Below, piece after piece: positions 24,780 to 33,461 of a stretch of 64,000 bases of DNA. This DNA comes from Catellatospora sp. KI3 (GTDB lineage: Bacteria; Actinomycetota; Actinomycetes; Mycobacteriales; Micromonosporaceae). Position 1 is the first letter of the stretch, and each line of letters opens with the position of its first letter. The position numbers were made by a program, and so were the translations under genes. The notes beneath the pieces are model-generated. The model searched no databases. It was not told the origin of the DNA and was given only the letters and a program-made list of their open reading frames with translations. The stretch spans positions 62,001 through 126,000 of the forward strand of contig NZ_JASAMB010000013.1 in assembly GCF_029948125.1 (NCBI RefSeq). Direction: 5' to 3'.

Positions 24780-26189
24780 CTAGGCGGCGCCGATGGTGTT
24801 GGCGGTTGACCAGGGGCCGCCGTTGCCGTACCAGTAGCGGGTGCTGCCGCCGGTGGAGTTGGCGAAGACGTACAGGTTGCCGCCGAAGACGGCGCCGCTC
24901 AGGCCCCGGTTGCTGCTGCCGGACGAGCCCGGGACGGTGTTGAGCCCCGACCACGGGCCGCCGTTGCCGTACCAGTACTTGACCGTGCCGTCGGACGCGG
25001 TCGCGAAGAGGTACAGGTTGCCGGCGAACACCGCGGTGGCCACGGCGCTGTCGCCGCCGGACCCGGGCACGGTGTTGGCCGCCGACCAGGGGCCGCCGCT
25101 GCCGTACCAGTACCGCACGCTGCCGGTGGAGGTGGTCGAGAACAGGTAGAGGTTGCCGCCGAAGACCGCGCTCGCGATCTTGGCGGTGCCGCTGGAGTCG
25201 GGGACGGTGTTGGCCGCCGACCAGGGGCCGCCGCTGCCGTACCAGTAGCGGACCGCGGTGCCGGTGGTGGCGACGCTGAAGATGTACAGGTTGCCGCCGG
25301 AGACGGCGCTGGCCAGGCTGCCTGCGGCGTAGGTGCCCGCCGAGCCGGGCACCGTGTTCGGGCCGTTCCAGGGGCCGCCGTTGCCGTACCAGTAGCGGAC
25401 CTGGCCGTCGGCGGTGGTGGTGAAGACGTAGAGGTTGCCGCCGAAGACGGCCGCCACCGGGTCGGTGCCGGAGTCGCCCGACCCTGGCACGGTGTTGAGG
25501 CCCGACCAGGCGCCGCCGCTGCCGTACCAGTACTTGATGCCGCCGTCGGCGGCGCGGACGAACTTGTAGAGGTTGCCGGCGAACACCACGGAGCCCTGCG
25601 AGGAGCCGCTGGGGACGTAGCCGGGGTACCACTCGTCGGGTCGGGGGCTGGTGGTGAACCACGTGGTCTGTTGGAGCGCGCCGGCCCAGGAGAAGGCGAA
25701 GTGGACGTGGTCGGTGTGCGGGTTGTCGCCGGTGTAGGCGTGCCAGGTCTTGTCCGCGGCGTACATGTTGATGATCCGCTTGTTCCAGATGACGTAGGCG
25801 ATGCCGAGGCGGCGGGCCATGGCGTGCTGGTTGCCGGCGTCGTCGGTGGCGAACATCCAGTCGAGCATCGTCTGGACCCGGGCGACGTCGGCGGGGTTGG
25901 ACGTGTAGTTGGTCCAGTCCCAGGCCCGTCCTTCCATGTGCTCGTAACCGGTGCAGGCCACGATGCCGCTGTCGCCGCCGCCGAGGCGGCTGAGCGTCAT
26001 GTCGCGGAACGCCACCACGCCTGGTTTGGCGTATTTGGAACTGGTGCAGTCCGCGGCGGCGACGTAGGGCTGGTAGGGGTCGACGGCGGGCAGGCTCGCC
26101 CGCGCCGGTGACGCGGTGATGAGGGTGCCGAAGGCGGCCGCGAGCAGCGTGGCGGCGACGGCGACCCGACGGGTGATGCCGGTACGCAT
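24780..26189 (-). CDS. Secreted LAS-type peptidase-like protein with six propeller-like repeats
   Basis: The 469-residue protein has a signal peptide (VAVAATLLAAAFGTLITASP, cleavage near ARA-SL). The N-terminal domain (~35-180) contains HMEGRAWDW and HTDHVHF (158-164), the zinc-ligand pattern of D-Ala-D-Ala carboxypeptidase/ARB_07466-type peptidoglycan hydrolases. A linker leads to six ~45-residue repeats with the core GNLYVF..DG.VRYWYG.GGPWS..NTVPGS. The enzyme part probably acts on cell-wall or cell-surface peptide; the repeats probably bind sugar. It lies 27 bases downstream of a second enzyme with the same module, so the two are likely cotranscribed. Confidence 0.82.
   Translation of the reverse strand: MRTGITRRVAVAATLLAAAFGTLITASPARASLPAVDPYQPYVAAADCTSSKYAKPGVVAFRDMTLSRLGGGDSGIVACTGYEHMEGRAWDWTNYTSNPADVARVQTMLDWMFATDDAGNQHAMARRLGIAYVIWNKRIINMYAADKTWHAYTGDNPHTDHVHFAFSWAGALQQTTWFTTSPRPDEWYPGYVPSGSSQGSVVFAGNLYKFVRAADGGIKYWYGSGGAWSGLNTVPGSGDSGTDPVAAVFGGNLYVFTTTADGQVRYWYGNGGPWNGPNTVPGSAGTYAAGSLASAVSGGNLYIFSVATTGTAVRYWYGSGGPWSAANTVPDSSGTAKIASAVFGGNLYLFSTTSTGSVRYWYGSGGPWSAANTVPGSGGDSAVATAVFAGNLYLFATASDGTVKYWYGNGGPWSGLNTVPGSSGSSNRGLSGAVFGGNLYVFANSTGGSTRYWYGNGGPWSTANTIGAA
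24783..25592 (-). repeat. Six ~45-codon repeats (propeller-like module), first copy
   Basis: Each unit has the pattern 'xVFGGNLYxF..(T/A)xDGxVRYWYGxGGPWSxxNTVPGS'. The nucleotide sequence is conserved between units, with 'gccgtaccagta' (encoding YWYG on the minus strand) in every one. A matching array lies at 26220-27032. Confidence 0.88.
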
Positions 26190-26216
26190 GATGGTCTGCC
26201 TTTCCTGGGGGAGGGG

Positions 26217-27614
26217 TCAGGGGTTGGTGGTGCCGGTGGTGTTCGCGGCCGACCAGGGGCCGCCGTTGCCGTACCAGTAGCGGACGGTGCCGCTGGTGGT
26301 GGTGGCGAAGAGGTACAGGTTGCCGCCGAAGACGGCGCCGCTGAGCCCGCGGCTGGAGCTGCCGCTGGAGCCCGGCACGGTGTTGGCTGCCGACCAGGGG
26401 CCGCCGCTGCCGTACCAGTAGCGGACCGTGCTGTCGGCGGCGGTGGTGAACAGGTAGAGGTTGCCGGCGAAGACGGCGCTGGCCAGGGCGCCGCTGCCGG
26501 ACGAGCCGGGGACGGTGTTGGCGCCCGACCAGGGGCCGCCGTTGCCGTACCAGTAGCGGACGCTGCCGCTGGTGGTGGTGGCGAAGAGGTACAGGTTGCC
26601 GCCGAAGACCTGGCTGGTCAGGCCGCTTCCGGTGGCGGTGCCCGCGGATCCGGGGACGGTGTTGGCGCCTGACCAGGGTCCGCCGCTGCCGTACCAGTAG
26701 CGGACCGTGCCGTCGGCGGCGGTGGCGAAGACGTAGAGGTTGCCGCCGAAGACGGTGCTGGACAGCGAGGTGCTGCCGCCAGAGCCGGGCACGGCGTTGG
26801 GGCCGGTCCAGGGGCCGCCGTTGCCGTACCAGTACCTGATGCCGCCGTCGGCGCCGGTGGTGAAGACGTAGAGGTTGCCGCCGGAGACGGCTGCGACGGG
26901 GTCGCCGACCGAGCCCGCGGCGCCGGGCACGGTGTTGGGGCCGCTCCAGGGGCCGCCGCTGCCGTACCAGTACCGCAGTGTGCCGTCGCCCGCCCGGACG
27001 AACTTGTACAGGTTGCCGCCGAACACGACCGAGCCCTGGGAGGACAGCGCGGGCGCGGCGGCCGTGATCGCGGCGACGATCCGTTCGGCGTCGGCGACCT
27101 GCACCTGGTAGCGGTCCGGGTACGCCGAGACCTGCACCGCCTGGCACACCTCGCCGATCGGCATGGTCTGCCAGGCGAAGGTGAGCATCTTGTTGAGGAA
27201 CGCGCTGGTCGCCCAGGCCGGGTCCATCCGCTGGTCGAACGTGCCCCAGCTGGCCCGCTGCTGGAAGAGCCCGACGCTGTCGAAGTCCTCCTGGTTGGGG
27301 TTGTTGCGCAGGCTGGACTCGACGATCGAGGTGGTGACGGCGATGACCGAGGCGCGGGTGGGCAGGCCGCGGCCGGTCACCGCGCCGATGATCGCCCGGG
27401 CGCAGGAGACCCGGTAGGCGGTCATCGCGTTGCGCAGACTGTCGGTGAGCACGCCGTTGAGCTGGGTCGCCAGCGCTGTGTCGGTACTGGTCACGGTGCC
27501 GCAGGAGTAGTCAGGCAGGGCGGCGCGGGCCGGGGTGGGGGTTGTCAGGAGCGCGGCGGCGGCCGCGATAATGATCGCGGCCGCGCAGAACGCGGGTCTG
27601 AGGCGCGTGAGCAT
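26217..27614 (-). CDS. Secreted lysozyme-like transglycosylase with six propeller-like repeats
   Basis: The 465-residue protein starts at the ATG at 27612-27614 and has a signal peptide (AAAIIIAAAAALLTTPTP, cleavage near ARA-AL). Residues ~60-190 match actinomycete lytic transglycosylase/lysozyme-like domains: TSIVESSLRNNP with a candidate catalytic Glu99, DSVGLFQQRASWGT, and MDPAWATSAFLNKML. Residues 194-465 are six repeats of the same module as its neighbour. It probably cleaves glycan strands of peptidoglycan. A longer upstream start exists but would add a non-coding-looking segment before the signal peptide. Confidence 0.85.
   Translation of the reverse strand: MLTRLRPAFCAAAIIIAAAAALLTTPTPARAALPDYSCGTVTSTDTALATQLNGVLTDSLRNAMTAYRVSCARAIIGAVTGRGLPTRASVIAVTTSIVESSLRNNPNQEDFDSVGLFQQRASWGTFDQRMDPAWATSAFLNKMLTFAWQTMPIGEVCQAVQVSAYPDRYQVQVADAERIVAAITAAAPALSSQGSVVFGGNLYKFVRAGDGTLRYWYGSGGPWSGPNTVPGAAGSVGDPVAAVSGGNLYVFTTGADGGIRYWYGNGGPWTGPNAVPGSGGSTSLSSTVFGGNLYVFATAADGTVRYWYGSGGPWSGANTVPGSAGTATGSGLTSQVFGGNLYLFATTTSGSVRYWYGNGGPWSGANTVPGSSGSGALASAVFAGNLYLFTTAADSTVRYWYGSGGPWSAANTVPGSSGSSSRGLSGAVFGGNLYLFATTTSGTVRYWYGNGGPWSAANTTGTTNP
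26220..27032 (-). repeat. Six ~45-codon repeats (propeller-like module), second copy
   Basis: Same repeat pattern as the array at 24783-25592, in the same order and with the same opening unit (SVVFxGNLYKFVRAxDG) and penultimate linker (GSSGSS.RGLSGAVFGG). The positional match of units shows that the whole six-repeat module was duplicated rather than single units. The long homology could support recombination deleting one gene. Confidence 0.88.
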
Positions 27615-27672
27615 GGGGGTGTCCGCTTTCGGGGTGGGGTGAGCAGGCACGCGGCAAGGCGTGGGGACTGTA

Positions 27673-27711
27673 GGCAAGGCCGTCTTGCCGAGTGTTGCCT
27701 ATAGGCAACAC
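27673..27711. promoter_or_regulatory. Perfect 20-base palindrome and half-match between divergent genes
   Basis: GTGTTGCCTATAGGCAACAC at 27692-27711 is a perfect palindrome. A second inverted repeat, GGCAAG-N5-CTTGCC, lies at 27673-27689 and shares the GGCAA/TTGCC core. They sit between the leftward transglycosylase gene and the rightward XRE regulator gene, 58 bases before the latter's start, and fit XRE operators controlling both directions. Confidence 0.8.
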
Positions 27712-27768
27712 CGGTAATCTAAGGGTTCGACCGCCATCGTTGTCAACCGATTCGCGAGAGGAGTTCTG

Positions 27769-28233
27769 GTGAACGACAGTTCCGAACCTGCCCTCAGGCG
27801 GACATTCGCGGACAAGCTCAACCATCTATTCGAGACCGTTCACGGACCCGATCGCCGCCCCTACAGCAACCGCCAGGTCGCCGAAGCCGTCAACAGCAGG
27901 GCTGCCGCCACCGACGGGCCCACCATCGACCACAGCTACCTGTCCAAACTCCGCGCCGGCGGACGGGCCAAGCCCTCCTTCGACGTCGTCGAGGCCCTCG
28001 CCGCGTTCTTCGGCGTCAAAGTGGACTACTTCGGCGACGACGAGACCACCGCGCGGATCGACGCGCAGCTCGCCCTGCTCGCGGCCATGCGCGATGCCGG
28101 CGTACGCGACCTCGCCCTGCGCGCCGCGGGGCTGTCCCCCCAGGGGCTCGACACCGTCACCGCCCTGCTCGACCAGGTGCGCCGCTATGAAGGCCTCGCC
28201 CCCGCCGACGACGGGCCGACCCCGCCCGCCTGA
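27769..28233 (+). CDS. XRE-family (EspR-like) transcriptional regulator
   Basis: The 154-residue protein has an N-terminal helix-turn-helix with YSNRQVAEAVNSR and IDHSYLSKLRAGGRAKPSFD, followed by ALAAFFGVKVDYFGDD and a C-terminal dimerisation helix region. This pattern is common in actinomycete XRE regulators resembling EspR of mycobacteria. The GTG at 27769 is preceded by GAGAGGAG. It opens a run with an HExxH protein and a membrane protein, a recurrent actinobacterial grouping, and probably controls the palindrome upstream. Confidence 0.87.
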   Translation: MNDSSEPALRRTFADKLNHLFETVHGPDRRPYSNRQVAEAVNSRAAATDGPTIDHSYLSKLRAGGRAKPSFDVVEALAAFFGVKVDYFGDDETTARIDAQLALLAAMRDAGVRDLALRAAGLSPQGLDTVTALLDQVRRYEGLAPADDGPTPPA

Positions 28234-28328
28234 TCGTCCACCCGCGACGGACATCGACGGATTCGGTTAGAGTTCGACAGGCCGGGGAAGCGGTCTCCAC
28301 CCCGGGGCCACACGGGGGAGCCACCGCG

Positions 28329-28841
28329 ATGAAGCACGTCCGTGCACTGTGCAGGCGCATCATGAACGGGCCGCCGCCCGTCACCGACATCACCGGATTC
28401 TGCGCCCGCCTCGGCGACCTGCGCCGACGCCCGATCCTGCTCCTGCCGTTCGCCGCCGCCGCCGACGCCCCCACCGGCCTGTGGGTGAAAGGGCGACTCC
28501 AGGACTACGTGTTCTACCAGTCCGGCACCCCGGCCATGCACCAGGAAGCGATCATCTGGCACGAGCTGGCCCACCTCGTCCTGGACCACCCCGGCCCCGC
28601 CATGGACGCCGACGCCGCGCGGCTGCTGCTGCCCGACCTCGATCCCGCCGTCGTCATCCGGATGCTCGGCCGCGGCTCCTACCGCCAGGACATCGAACGC
28701 GAAGCCGAGGAACTCGCCTCGCACCTGCTGCTCGACTTCGCCGACCACCGCCGCCGCGCCAGCCGGGCCGGCAGCCGCGCCGACCCCGTCACGGAGCGGC
28801 TCAAGACCGCCCTCAACTACACCGACGACACCCTCGCATGA
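28329..28841 (+). CDS. ImmA/IrrE-like HExxH protein
   Basis: The 170-residue protein has HELAHLVLDH at ~78-87, the zinc metallopeptidase motif of the ImmA/IrrE family. The segment DIEREAEELASHLLL supplies the downstream Glu helix expected as third ligand. Homologues are often annotated as toxins or regulator-cleaving peptidases and are encoded next to XRE genes, as here. The plausible role is proteolysis of the XRE repressor or another regulator. It overlaps the next gene by ATGA. Confidence 0.82.
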   Translation: MKHVRALCRRIMNGPPPVTDITGFCARLGDLRRRPILLLPFAAAADAPTGLWVKGRLQDYVFYQSGTPAMHQEAIIWHELAHLVLDHPGPAMDADAARLLLPDLDPAVVIRMLGRGSYRQDIEREAEELASHLLLDFADHRRRASRAGSRADPVTERLKTALNYTDDTLA

Positions 28842-30013
28842 CCAACTACATGCAGGACACGTTCAACATCGTCGCCATCCTCATCCTGGCCGCGGTCGTC
28901 ACCGTCAGGCTCCACGCGCTCATCCGGCGCCCCCGCACCGCCGCGACGCACACCACGACCGTGCTGATGCTGGCCCTCGTCGGCGTCCACCTCGTCGGCA
29001 ACCTCGACATCTACGCCGCCATCGACGCCGCGACCGGCATCCCGCACCTGGCCCAGCTCCTCCTGGACTGCCTCGGGCTGGTCGCCGCCGGCACCGCCCA
29101 GATCTGGGTGCTGCAATGGGCGAGCCACCCCGACCACGTCGGCGAACGCAGCCGCATCCGCCTGCTCGTCCTCGTCGCGGCGATCGCCCTGCTCGTCGTC
29201 TTCTTCGCGCTCGCCCCGATCGACCGCGAAGTGCCGCAGTTCGCCGACGTCTACGCCCGCGCCGCCTGGATGCGCCCGTACTACGCCGTCATGCTGGCCA
29301 CCACCGGTTTCACCCAGGCCGAGATCGTCTACGCGTGCCTGCGCCACGCCACCGTCGTCGACCACCGCAGCATGCGGTACGGCTTGCGGCTGATGGCCGC
29401 CGGCAGCGCCTTCGGGCTGCTGTTCATCACCAACAAGGCCCTGTTCACCCTGGGCGGCACTGTCGGCCTCACCCCGCCCTGGTCCAACGCCCTGGTCACC
29501 CGCGTCACCCAGGCCGGCATGTTCTACCTGCTGCTCGTCGGCGCCACCTGCTCCACGTGGGCACCTCGCCTCTCGGGGTGGTGGAGCCTGCGCCGGCAGT
29601 ACCGGCAGCTGTATCCGCTGTGGCTGGCGCTGCACCGCGCGTTCCCGCAGTCCACCCTCGACCCGCAGCCGTCACCGCTGGCCCTGGCCCTGCGGCCGCA
29701 GGCCCTGCGCCCGAGCAACCTGCGCTACCGGATCACCCGCCTGGTCATCGAGATCAACGACGGGCGCCTGCACCTGCGCCCCTACCTCACCACCGCCGCC
29801 CAGCGGATCGGCCAGGCGCGCACGGTGCCGCTCGACCCCACCGACCCGCCGGCGGCCGAAGCCGCCCTGCTCAGCCGGGCGCTGCGGGACCGGGCCGCGG
29901 GACGTCCCGTCGATCCGGACGCGCCCGCACCGGAAACGGCTGGCCGGGCCGACCTCGATGCCGAGATCGCATTCACCACGCAGGTAGCTGTCGCCTTCGC
30001 CCGACTCAGCTGA
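28838..30013 (+). CDS. MAB_1171c-type putative transporter (integral membrane)
   Basis: The 391-residue protein has about seven hydrophobic helices in its first 240 residues, starting at FNIVAILILAAVVTVRLHAL, and a soluble C-terminal domain (WWSLRRQYRQLYPLWLALHR, then RITRLVIEINDGRLHLRPY). The latter layout is characteristic of the actinobacterial MAB_1171c family of membrane proteins, whose substrate is not established. Its ATG overlaps the stop of the HExxH gene, so the two are coupled. Confidence 0.8.
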   Translation: MTNYMQDTFNIVAILILAAVVTVRLHALIRRPRTAATHTTTVLMLALVGVHLVGNLDIYAAIDAATGIPHLAQLLLDCLGLVAAGTAQIWVLQWASHPDHVGERSRIRLLVLVAAIALLVVFFALAPIDREVPQFADVYARAAWMRPYYAVMLATTGFTQAEIVYACLRHATVVDHRSMRYGLRLMAAGSAFGLLFITNKALFTLGGTVGLTPPWSNALVTRVTQAGMFYLLLVGATCSTWAPRLSGWWSLRRQYRQLYPLWLALHRAFPQSTLDPQPSPLALALRPQALRPSNLRYRITRLVIEINDGRLHLRPYLTTAAQRIGQARTVPLDPTDPPAAEAALLSRALRDRAAGRPVDPDAPAPETAGRADLDAEIAFTTQVAVAFARLS

Positions 30014-30091
30014 CTCCGAGCAAGGGGCCTGCGCGCCGCGTTCGCGATGTTGCGTCGTTTCAGATGGCGAATGGCTGGGTAAACGGGGCAG

Positions 30092-31045
30092 GTGCGTACA
30101 TCGCTTCCGGTCGCCGTGCGGCCGCGAACCGTGGCCGCAACGCACCGGCGTACGGTCCGGCCGCTGGACATCGTCTTCTTCGGCTACCTCGCCGCCGCCG
30201 GTACGACGGTCGCGCTGTGCCACCAGCGGGTGCCGCACTGGTGGGCCTACCTGGCGGCGTATGCCGCCACGGCCGTCGCGGCCGCCGCACTGATCGCCGC
30301 CCACGTCCGCCGCCCGCGCAGCCGTCCGCTCACCGCGCTGCGGCTCACCTACCCGGTCATCGCCGCGCCGGTGTGCTACACCATGGTCGGCGGCACCGCG
30401 CTGGCCGTGCACGGGCGGTTCCTCGACGACGAGATGAACCGGGCCGAGGTCGGGCTGTTCGGGGGCCACCCGGCGCTGTGGCTGGGCGCGGCGGCGTCCC
30501 GCCCGCTCACCGAGCTGGTCTACGCCTGCTACATGAGCTACTACCTATACATCGTCGTCCCACCACTGCTGCTGCTCGCCCGCCGCCGCCATGCCGACCT
30601 CGAACGCCTGGTCACCACCGTCGGCCTCGCCGCCTACCTCTGCTACCTCGGCTTCCTCGCGGTGCCGGTACGCGGCCCGGCCTACTCGCTGGCCGATCAG
30701 CTCGAGCCCGCGACTCTGCCGGGCTACGTCCTGGCGCCCGCCCAGCAGCACCTGATGGCACTGGCGGATCCGGTCGGCACGTGCTTCCCTTCGGCACATG
30801 TCGCCGTGGCGTGGGCGGTCTCGTTCACCGCGGCCCGGATCTGGGGCAGGCGGGTGCTGTACCCGCTGCTGCCGCTCACCATCGGGCTCACCGTCGCCAC
30901 CGTCTACACCCGGTACCACTATGTCGCCGACGTGCTCGCCGGCCTGCTCGTCGCACTCGCCGCATACGCCCTGGTCGCCTATGTGTGGCGACGCCGCGGC
31001 CCAGGCCCGGACGTCTACGGCCCGAGCCGCGCCGACGGAAGCTGA
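30092..31045 (+). CDS. PAP2-superfamily membrane phosphatase / inositolphosphotransferase-like protein
   Basis: The 317-residue protein has about seven hydrophobic helices. It carries the PAP2 catalytic blocks CFPSAHVAVAW (motif with the first His) and TRYHYVADVLAG (second His and Asp), with a preceding RGPAY segment. The length and the helices before the motifs resemble Aur1/Ipt1-like inositol phosphotransferases as well as lipid phosphatases. The GTG at 30092 follows GGGGCAG. It lies 78 bases after the MAB_1171c gene in the same direction and probably belongs to the same unit, suggesting envelope lipid chemistry. Confidence 0.85.
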   Translation: MRTSLPVAVRPRTVAATHRRTVRPLDIVFFGYLAAAGTTVALCHQRVPHWWAYLAAYAATAVAAAALIAAHVRRPRSRPLTALRLTYPVIAAPVCYTMVGGTALAVHGRFLDDEMNRAEVGLFGGHPALWLGAAASRPLTELVYACYMSYYLYIVVPPLLLLARRRHADLERLVTTVGLAAYLCYLGFLAVPVRGPAYSLADQLEPATLPGYVLAPAQQHLMALADPVGTCFPSAHVAVAWAVSFTAARIWGRRVLYPLLPLTIGLTVATVYTRYHYVADVLAGLLVALAAYALVAYVWRRRGPGPDVYGPSRADGS

Positions 31046-31048
31046 CCC

Positions 31049-32680
31049 TCACACCGGATTGGGCTGGAAGCTCGCCGTGATCAGGGCGAATTCGTCGAGG
31101 TTGTCGTTCCACCGCGACTCGGGGGTGGACCAGTAGATGGCGTGCGCCTGCTTCGGCCCGGTCACGAACCCGCGGTTGATCACATGTACCCGCCCGGATC
31201 TGCTGCGATAGGTGAACTCCCAGTCCGCGCAGGCGATGAAGTAGTCGACGCTGATGATGTGTATCCGCTGGTAGTCGTCCCAGTCGCCGGCGGCGGTCCG
31301 GCGGGCCTCCTGGCGTTTCCAGTCCGCGACGGGGTCCTTCTTCGGGCTGTCGGACTGGTCGACGAGTAGCAGCCGTCCGCCGTCGGGCTCCGTGAAGCGC
31401 ACGATGGTGCCGTCGCGGGTGACCTTCCAGCCGATCGGCACGGCGACCGCGAAGCCGGTGCGGTCGCGGTAGAGGTGCCAGCCGCTCGGCAGTACCGAAC
31501 CCGCTGGTGATGGCGATGGCAGTGCGGTAGGCGTGGGCGACGGGCTGGACGAGGCTGCCGCCGAGGAGGCGGCGGTCGCCGATGGCGACCCGTCGGCGGC
31601 GGCAGTGCCGCGTGGCTCGCTGTTCAGCCGCGGCACGATCGCGGCCGCCAGCACGGCCAGCACCACCGCTGCCACGGCGCCCAGGGCCATGGCGCGCCGC
31701 TTGCGGGAGCGTGCCACCGGTGCTGCGCCCGTCGCGGGCGGCACCGCGGCAGCGCCGACGGCCCGCTCCGCGGAGCTGGTCGCGGAGCGCGGCGCGGGCG
31801 TGGCGGCACGTCCTGGCGCGAACGCCCCCGCGACGCCCTCGGGGCGCTTGCCACCGCGCTGACCGGCCGACAGCCGCCGCAGCAGCCGCTCGGCCTCGGC
31901 CGCGCCCATACGCTGGCGCGGATCCCTGCGCAGCAGGCCCTCCAGCAGCGGCTTGAGGGGTCCGGCCAGCCGCGGCGGGGGCGGCTCCTCGGTGGCCAGG
32001 GCGGCGAGCGTGGCCATCGCGTTCGGCCGGGCGTACGGCGACTGGCCCTCGACCGCGGCATACAGCGTCGCGCCCAGCGACCACAGGTCTGCGGCCGGTC
32101 CGACCTCGCCGCCCTCGACCCGTTCGGGGGCGATGTAGGACGGCGAGCCGAGGATGAGTCCGGTACGGGTGACGGCAGGGTCGCCAGGCAGCGTGGCCAG
32201 GCCGAAGTCGGTGAGCACCACGCGGCCGTCGTCGTCGAGCATGACGTTGGCCGGTTTCACGTCGCGGTGCAGCATGCCCGCACCGTGCGCGGCCCGCAGC
32301 GCGGCCAGCACGCCCAGCCCGACGGCGGCGACCTTCGCCGGGTCGAGCCGCCCCTGTTCGGCCAGCAGCGCGGCGAGGGACCTTCCGCGTAGGTACTCCA
32401 TCACTATCCAAGGCCGACCGTCGACGGTGACGACGTCGAAGATGTGTACCACGTTGGGATGGCTGAGCCTGGCGATCGCGCGTGCCTCGCGCAGCGAGCG
32501 CGCGTTCATCTCGGCCCGCTCGTCCTCGGTCAGTCCGGCCGGAGGCACGACCTCCTTGACCGCGACGTCGCGGTGCAGCGTCTCGTCGCGGGCCAGCCAG
32601 ACCACGCCCATCCCGCCCTGGCCGAGGGGCTGGAGCAGCCGATACCGGTCAGCGATGACAAGTGATGGCACAGCGGGCAC
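31049..32680 (-). CDS. Transmembrane Ser/Thr protein kinase (PknB-type) with an extracellular domain
   Basis: The 543-residue protein has a full kinase domain: GQGGMG glycine loop, Lys42 in VAVKEV, His138-Arg139-Asp140 in HRDVKPANVML, DFG at 158-160 and SPSYIAPE. A Pro/Ala-rich juxtamembrane segment leads to one transmembrane helix (LGAVAAVVLAVLAAAIVP, ~333-350), a Ser/Pro linker and an extracellular domain of ~140 residues (GWHLYRDRTGFAVAVPIGWK to LDEFALITASFQPNPV). There are no PASTA repeats, so the sensed signal differs from peptidoglycan-sensing PknB. It is convergent with the PAP2 gene, only three bases apart. Confidence 0.93.
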   Translation of the reverse strand: MPAVPSLVIADRYRLLQPLGQGGMGVVWLARDETLHRDVAVKEVVPPAGLTEDERAEMNARSLREARAIARLSHPNVVHIFDVVTVDGRPWIVMEYLRGRSLAALLAEQGRLDPAKVAAVGLGVLAALRAAHGAGMLHRDVKPANVMLDDDGRVVLTDFGLATLPGDPAVTRTGLILGSPSYIAPERVEGGEVGPAADLWSLGATLYAAVEGQSPYARPNAMATLAALATEEPPPPRLAGPLKPLLEGLLRRDPRQRMGAAEAERLLRRLSAGQRGGKRPEGVAGAFAPGRAATPAPRSATSSAERAVGAAAVPPATGAAPVARSRKRRAMALGAVAAVVLAVLAAAIVPRLNSEPRGTAAADGSPSATAASSAAASSSPSPTPTALPSPSPAGSVLPSGWHLYRDRTGFAVAVPIGWKVTRDGTIVRFTEPDGGRLLLVDQSDSPKKDPVADWKRQEARRTAAGDWDDYQRIHIISVDYFIACADWEFTYRSRSGRVHVINRGFVTGPKQAHAIYWSTPESRWNDNLDEFALITASFQPNPV

Positions 32681-32817
32681 GGGGGGACACTACCCAGGCG
32701 CGCACCGGCTCACACCAAGGCGGGGCAACAGAGTGTGATCCGCATTCGGATGGGCATGGGGCGGGCCGCGACGCGGTAATGGCATGCCAAGCCGACGATT
32801 GACACCACTGACGACGA

Positions 32818-32851
32818 CCTCGGCTCCTGCGGCGCGCGCTGAGAGCCGAGG
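32818..32851 (-). terminator. Possible terminator after the ricin-type lectin gene
   Basis: CCTCGGCTC and GAGCCGAGG pair over nine bases around a 16-base GC-rich loop. It lies ~30 bases past the stop of the leftward lectin gene. The long loop makes it weaker than the other hairpins here. Confidence 0.4.
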
Positions 32852-32882
32852 CCGTCGCTACGGGAGGGTCACCCGTAGGCGG

Positions 32883-33362
32883 TTACCACCACCATTTCTG
32901 GCCAGGAGCGCCACTGCATGTGTTCTGGTAGGCCCCGGCGAAGTCGGCGGTGCTGAAGACCTCTATGCACTTGCCGGTCAACCTGTTGGCGATCAGCCCG
33001 TTGTACGGGTTGAAAGTCCAGAGCTGGTTGCTGCCGCCGTGGCAGGCGTACTGCCCGAGCTGCACGTAGTCGTTCCCGTTCGACCAGGGCACCTCCAGGC
33101 ACTTGTTGCTGTTGACGTTCACCACCCAGCCGGTCTGCGTGTCGTAGTTCCACTGCTCGACGGGACCGCCGTAGCAGTAGTACTGGCCCGCCGGCGCGAA
33201 GTCGGCCGTCGACCCGTAGCTGATCTCCAGGCATCTGCCGGACCACTGGTTCTGGATCAGCCGGTGCCATCCCTGGCCGGCCGACGCCGCGTTAGGCGTC
33301 AGCACCACGGCCATCAGCGCGACGACCGCTGCGGCCACCCACTTGCCGAATCTGTTCTGCAT
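32883..33362 (-). CDS. Secreted ricin-type beta-trefoil lectin-like protein
   Basis: The 159-residue protein has a signal peptide (WVAAAVVALMAVVLTP, cleavage near ASA-GQ) and a single beta-trefoil domain with three repeats: SGRCLEISYG...VEQWNYD, SNKCLEVPWS...NQLWTF and TGKCIEVFST...GQKWWW. The QxW-like motifs mark carbohydrate-binding ricin B folds. There is no attached enzyme, so it may act as a free sugar-binding protein. The ATG at 33360-33362 is preferred; ten codons further upstream an ATG exists but weakens the signal peptide. Confidence 0.87.
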   Translation of the reverse strand: MQNRFGKWVAAAVVALMAVVLTPNAASAGQGWHRLIQNQWSGRCLEISYGSTADFAPAGQYYCYGGPVEQWNYDTQTGWVVNVNSNKCLEVPWSNGNDYVQLGQYACHGGSNQLWTFNPYNGLIANRLTGKCIEVFSTADFAGAYQNTCSGAPGQKWWW

Positions 33363-33461
33363 GTCCGCAGAGTCGGTCCGGTCTCGCGGCAATGCCAGCG
33401 ACGGTCGATGATCCGACGGCCCCGGTGGGGTGAGTCGGCGCTGATCACCCGAAAGTGTTCA

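Noticed and set aside
24783-27032. Regularly spaced repeats resembling a CRISPR array
   Set aside because: The repeats are ~135 bases apart, lie in coding frame and encode a conserved protein module; the sequence between them is not unique spacer of constant length.
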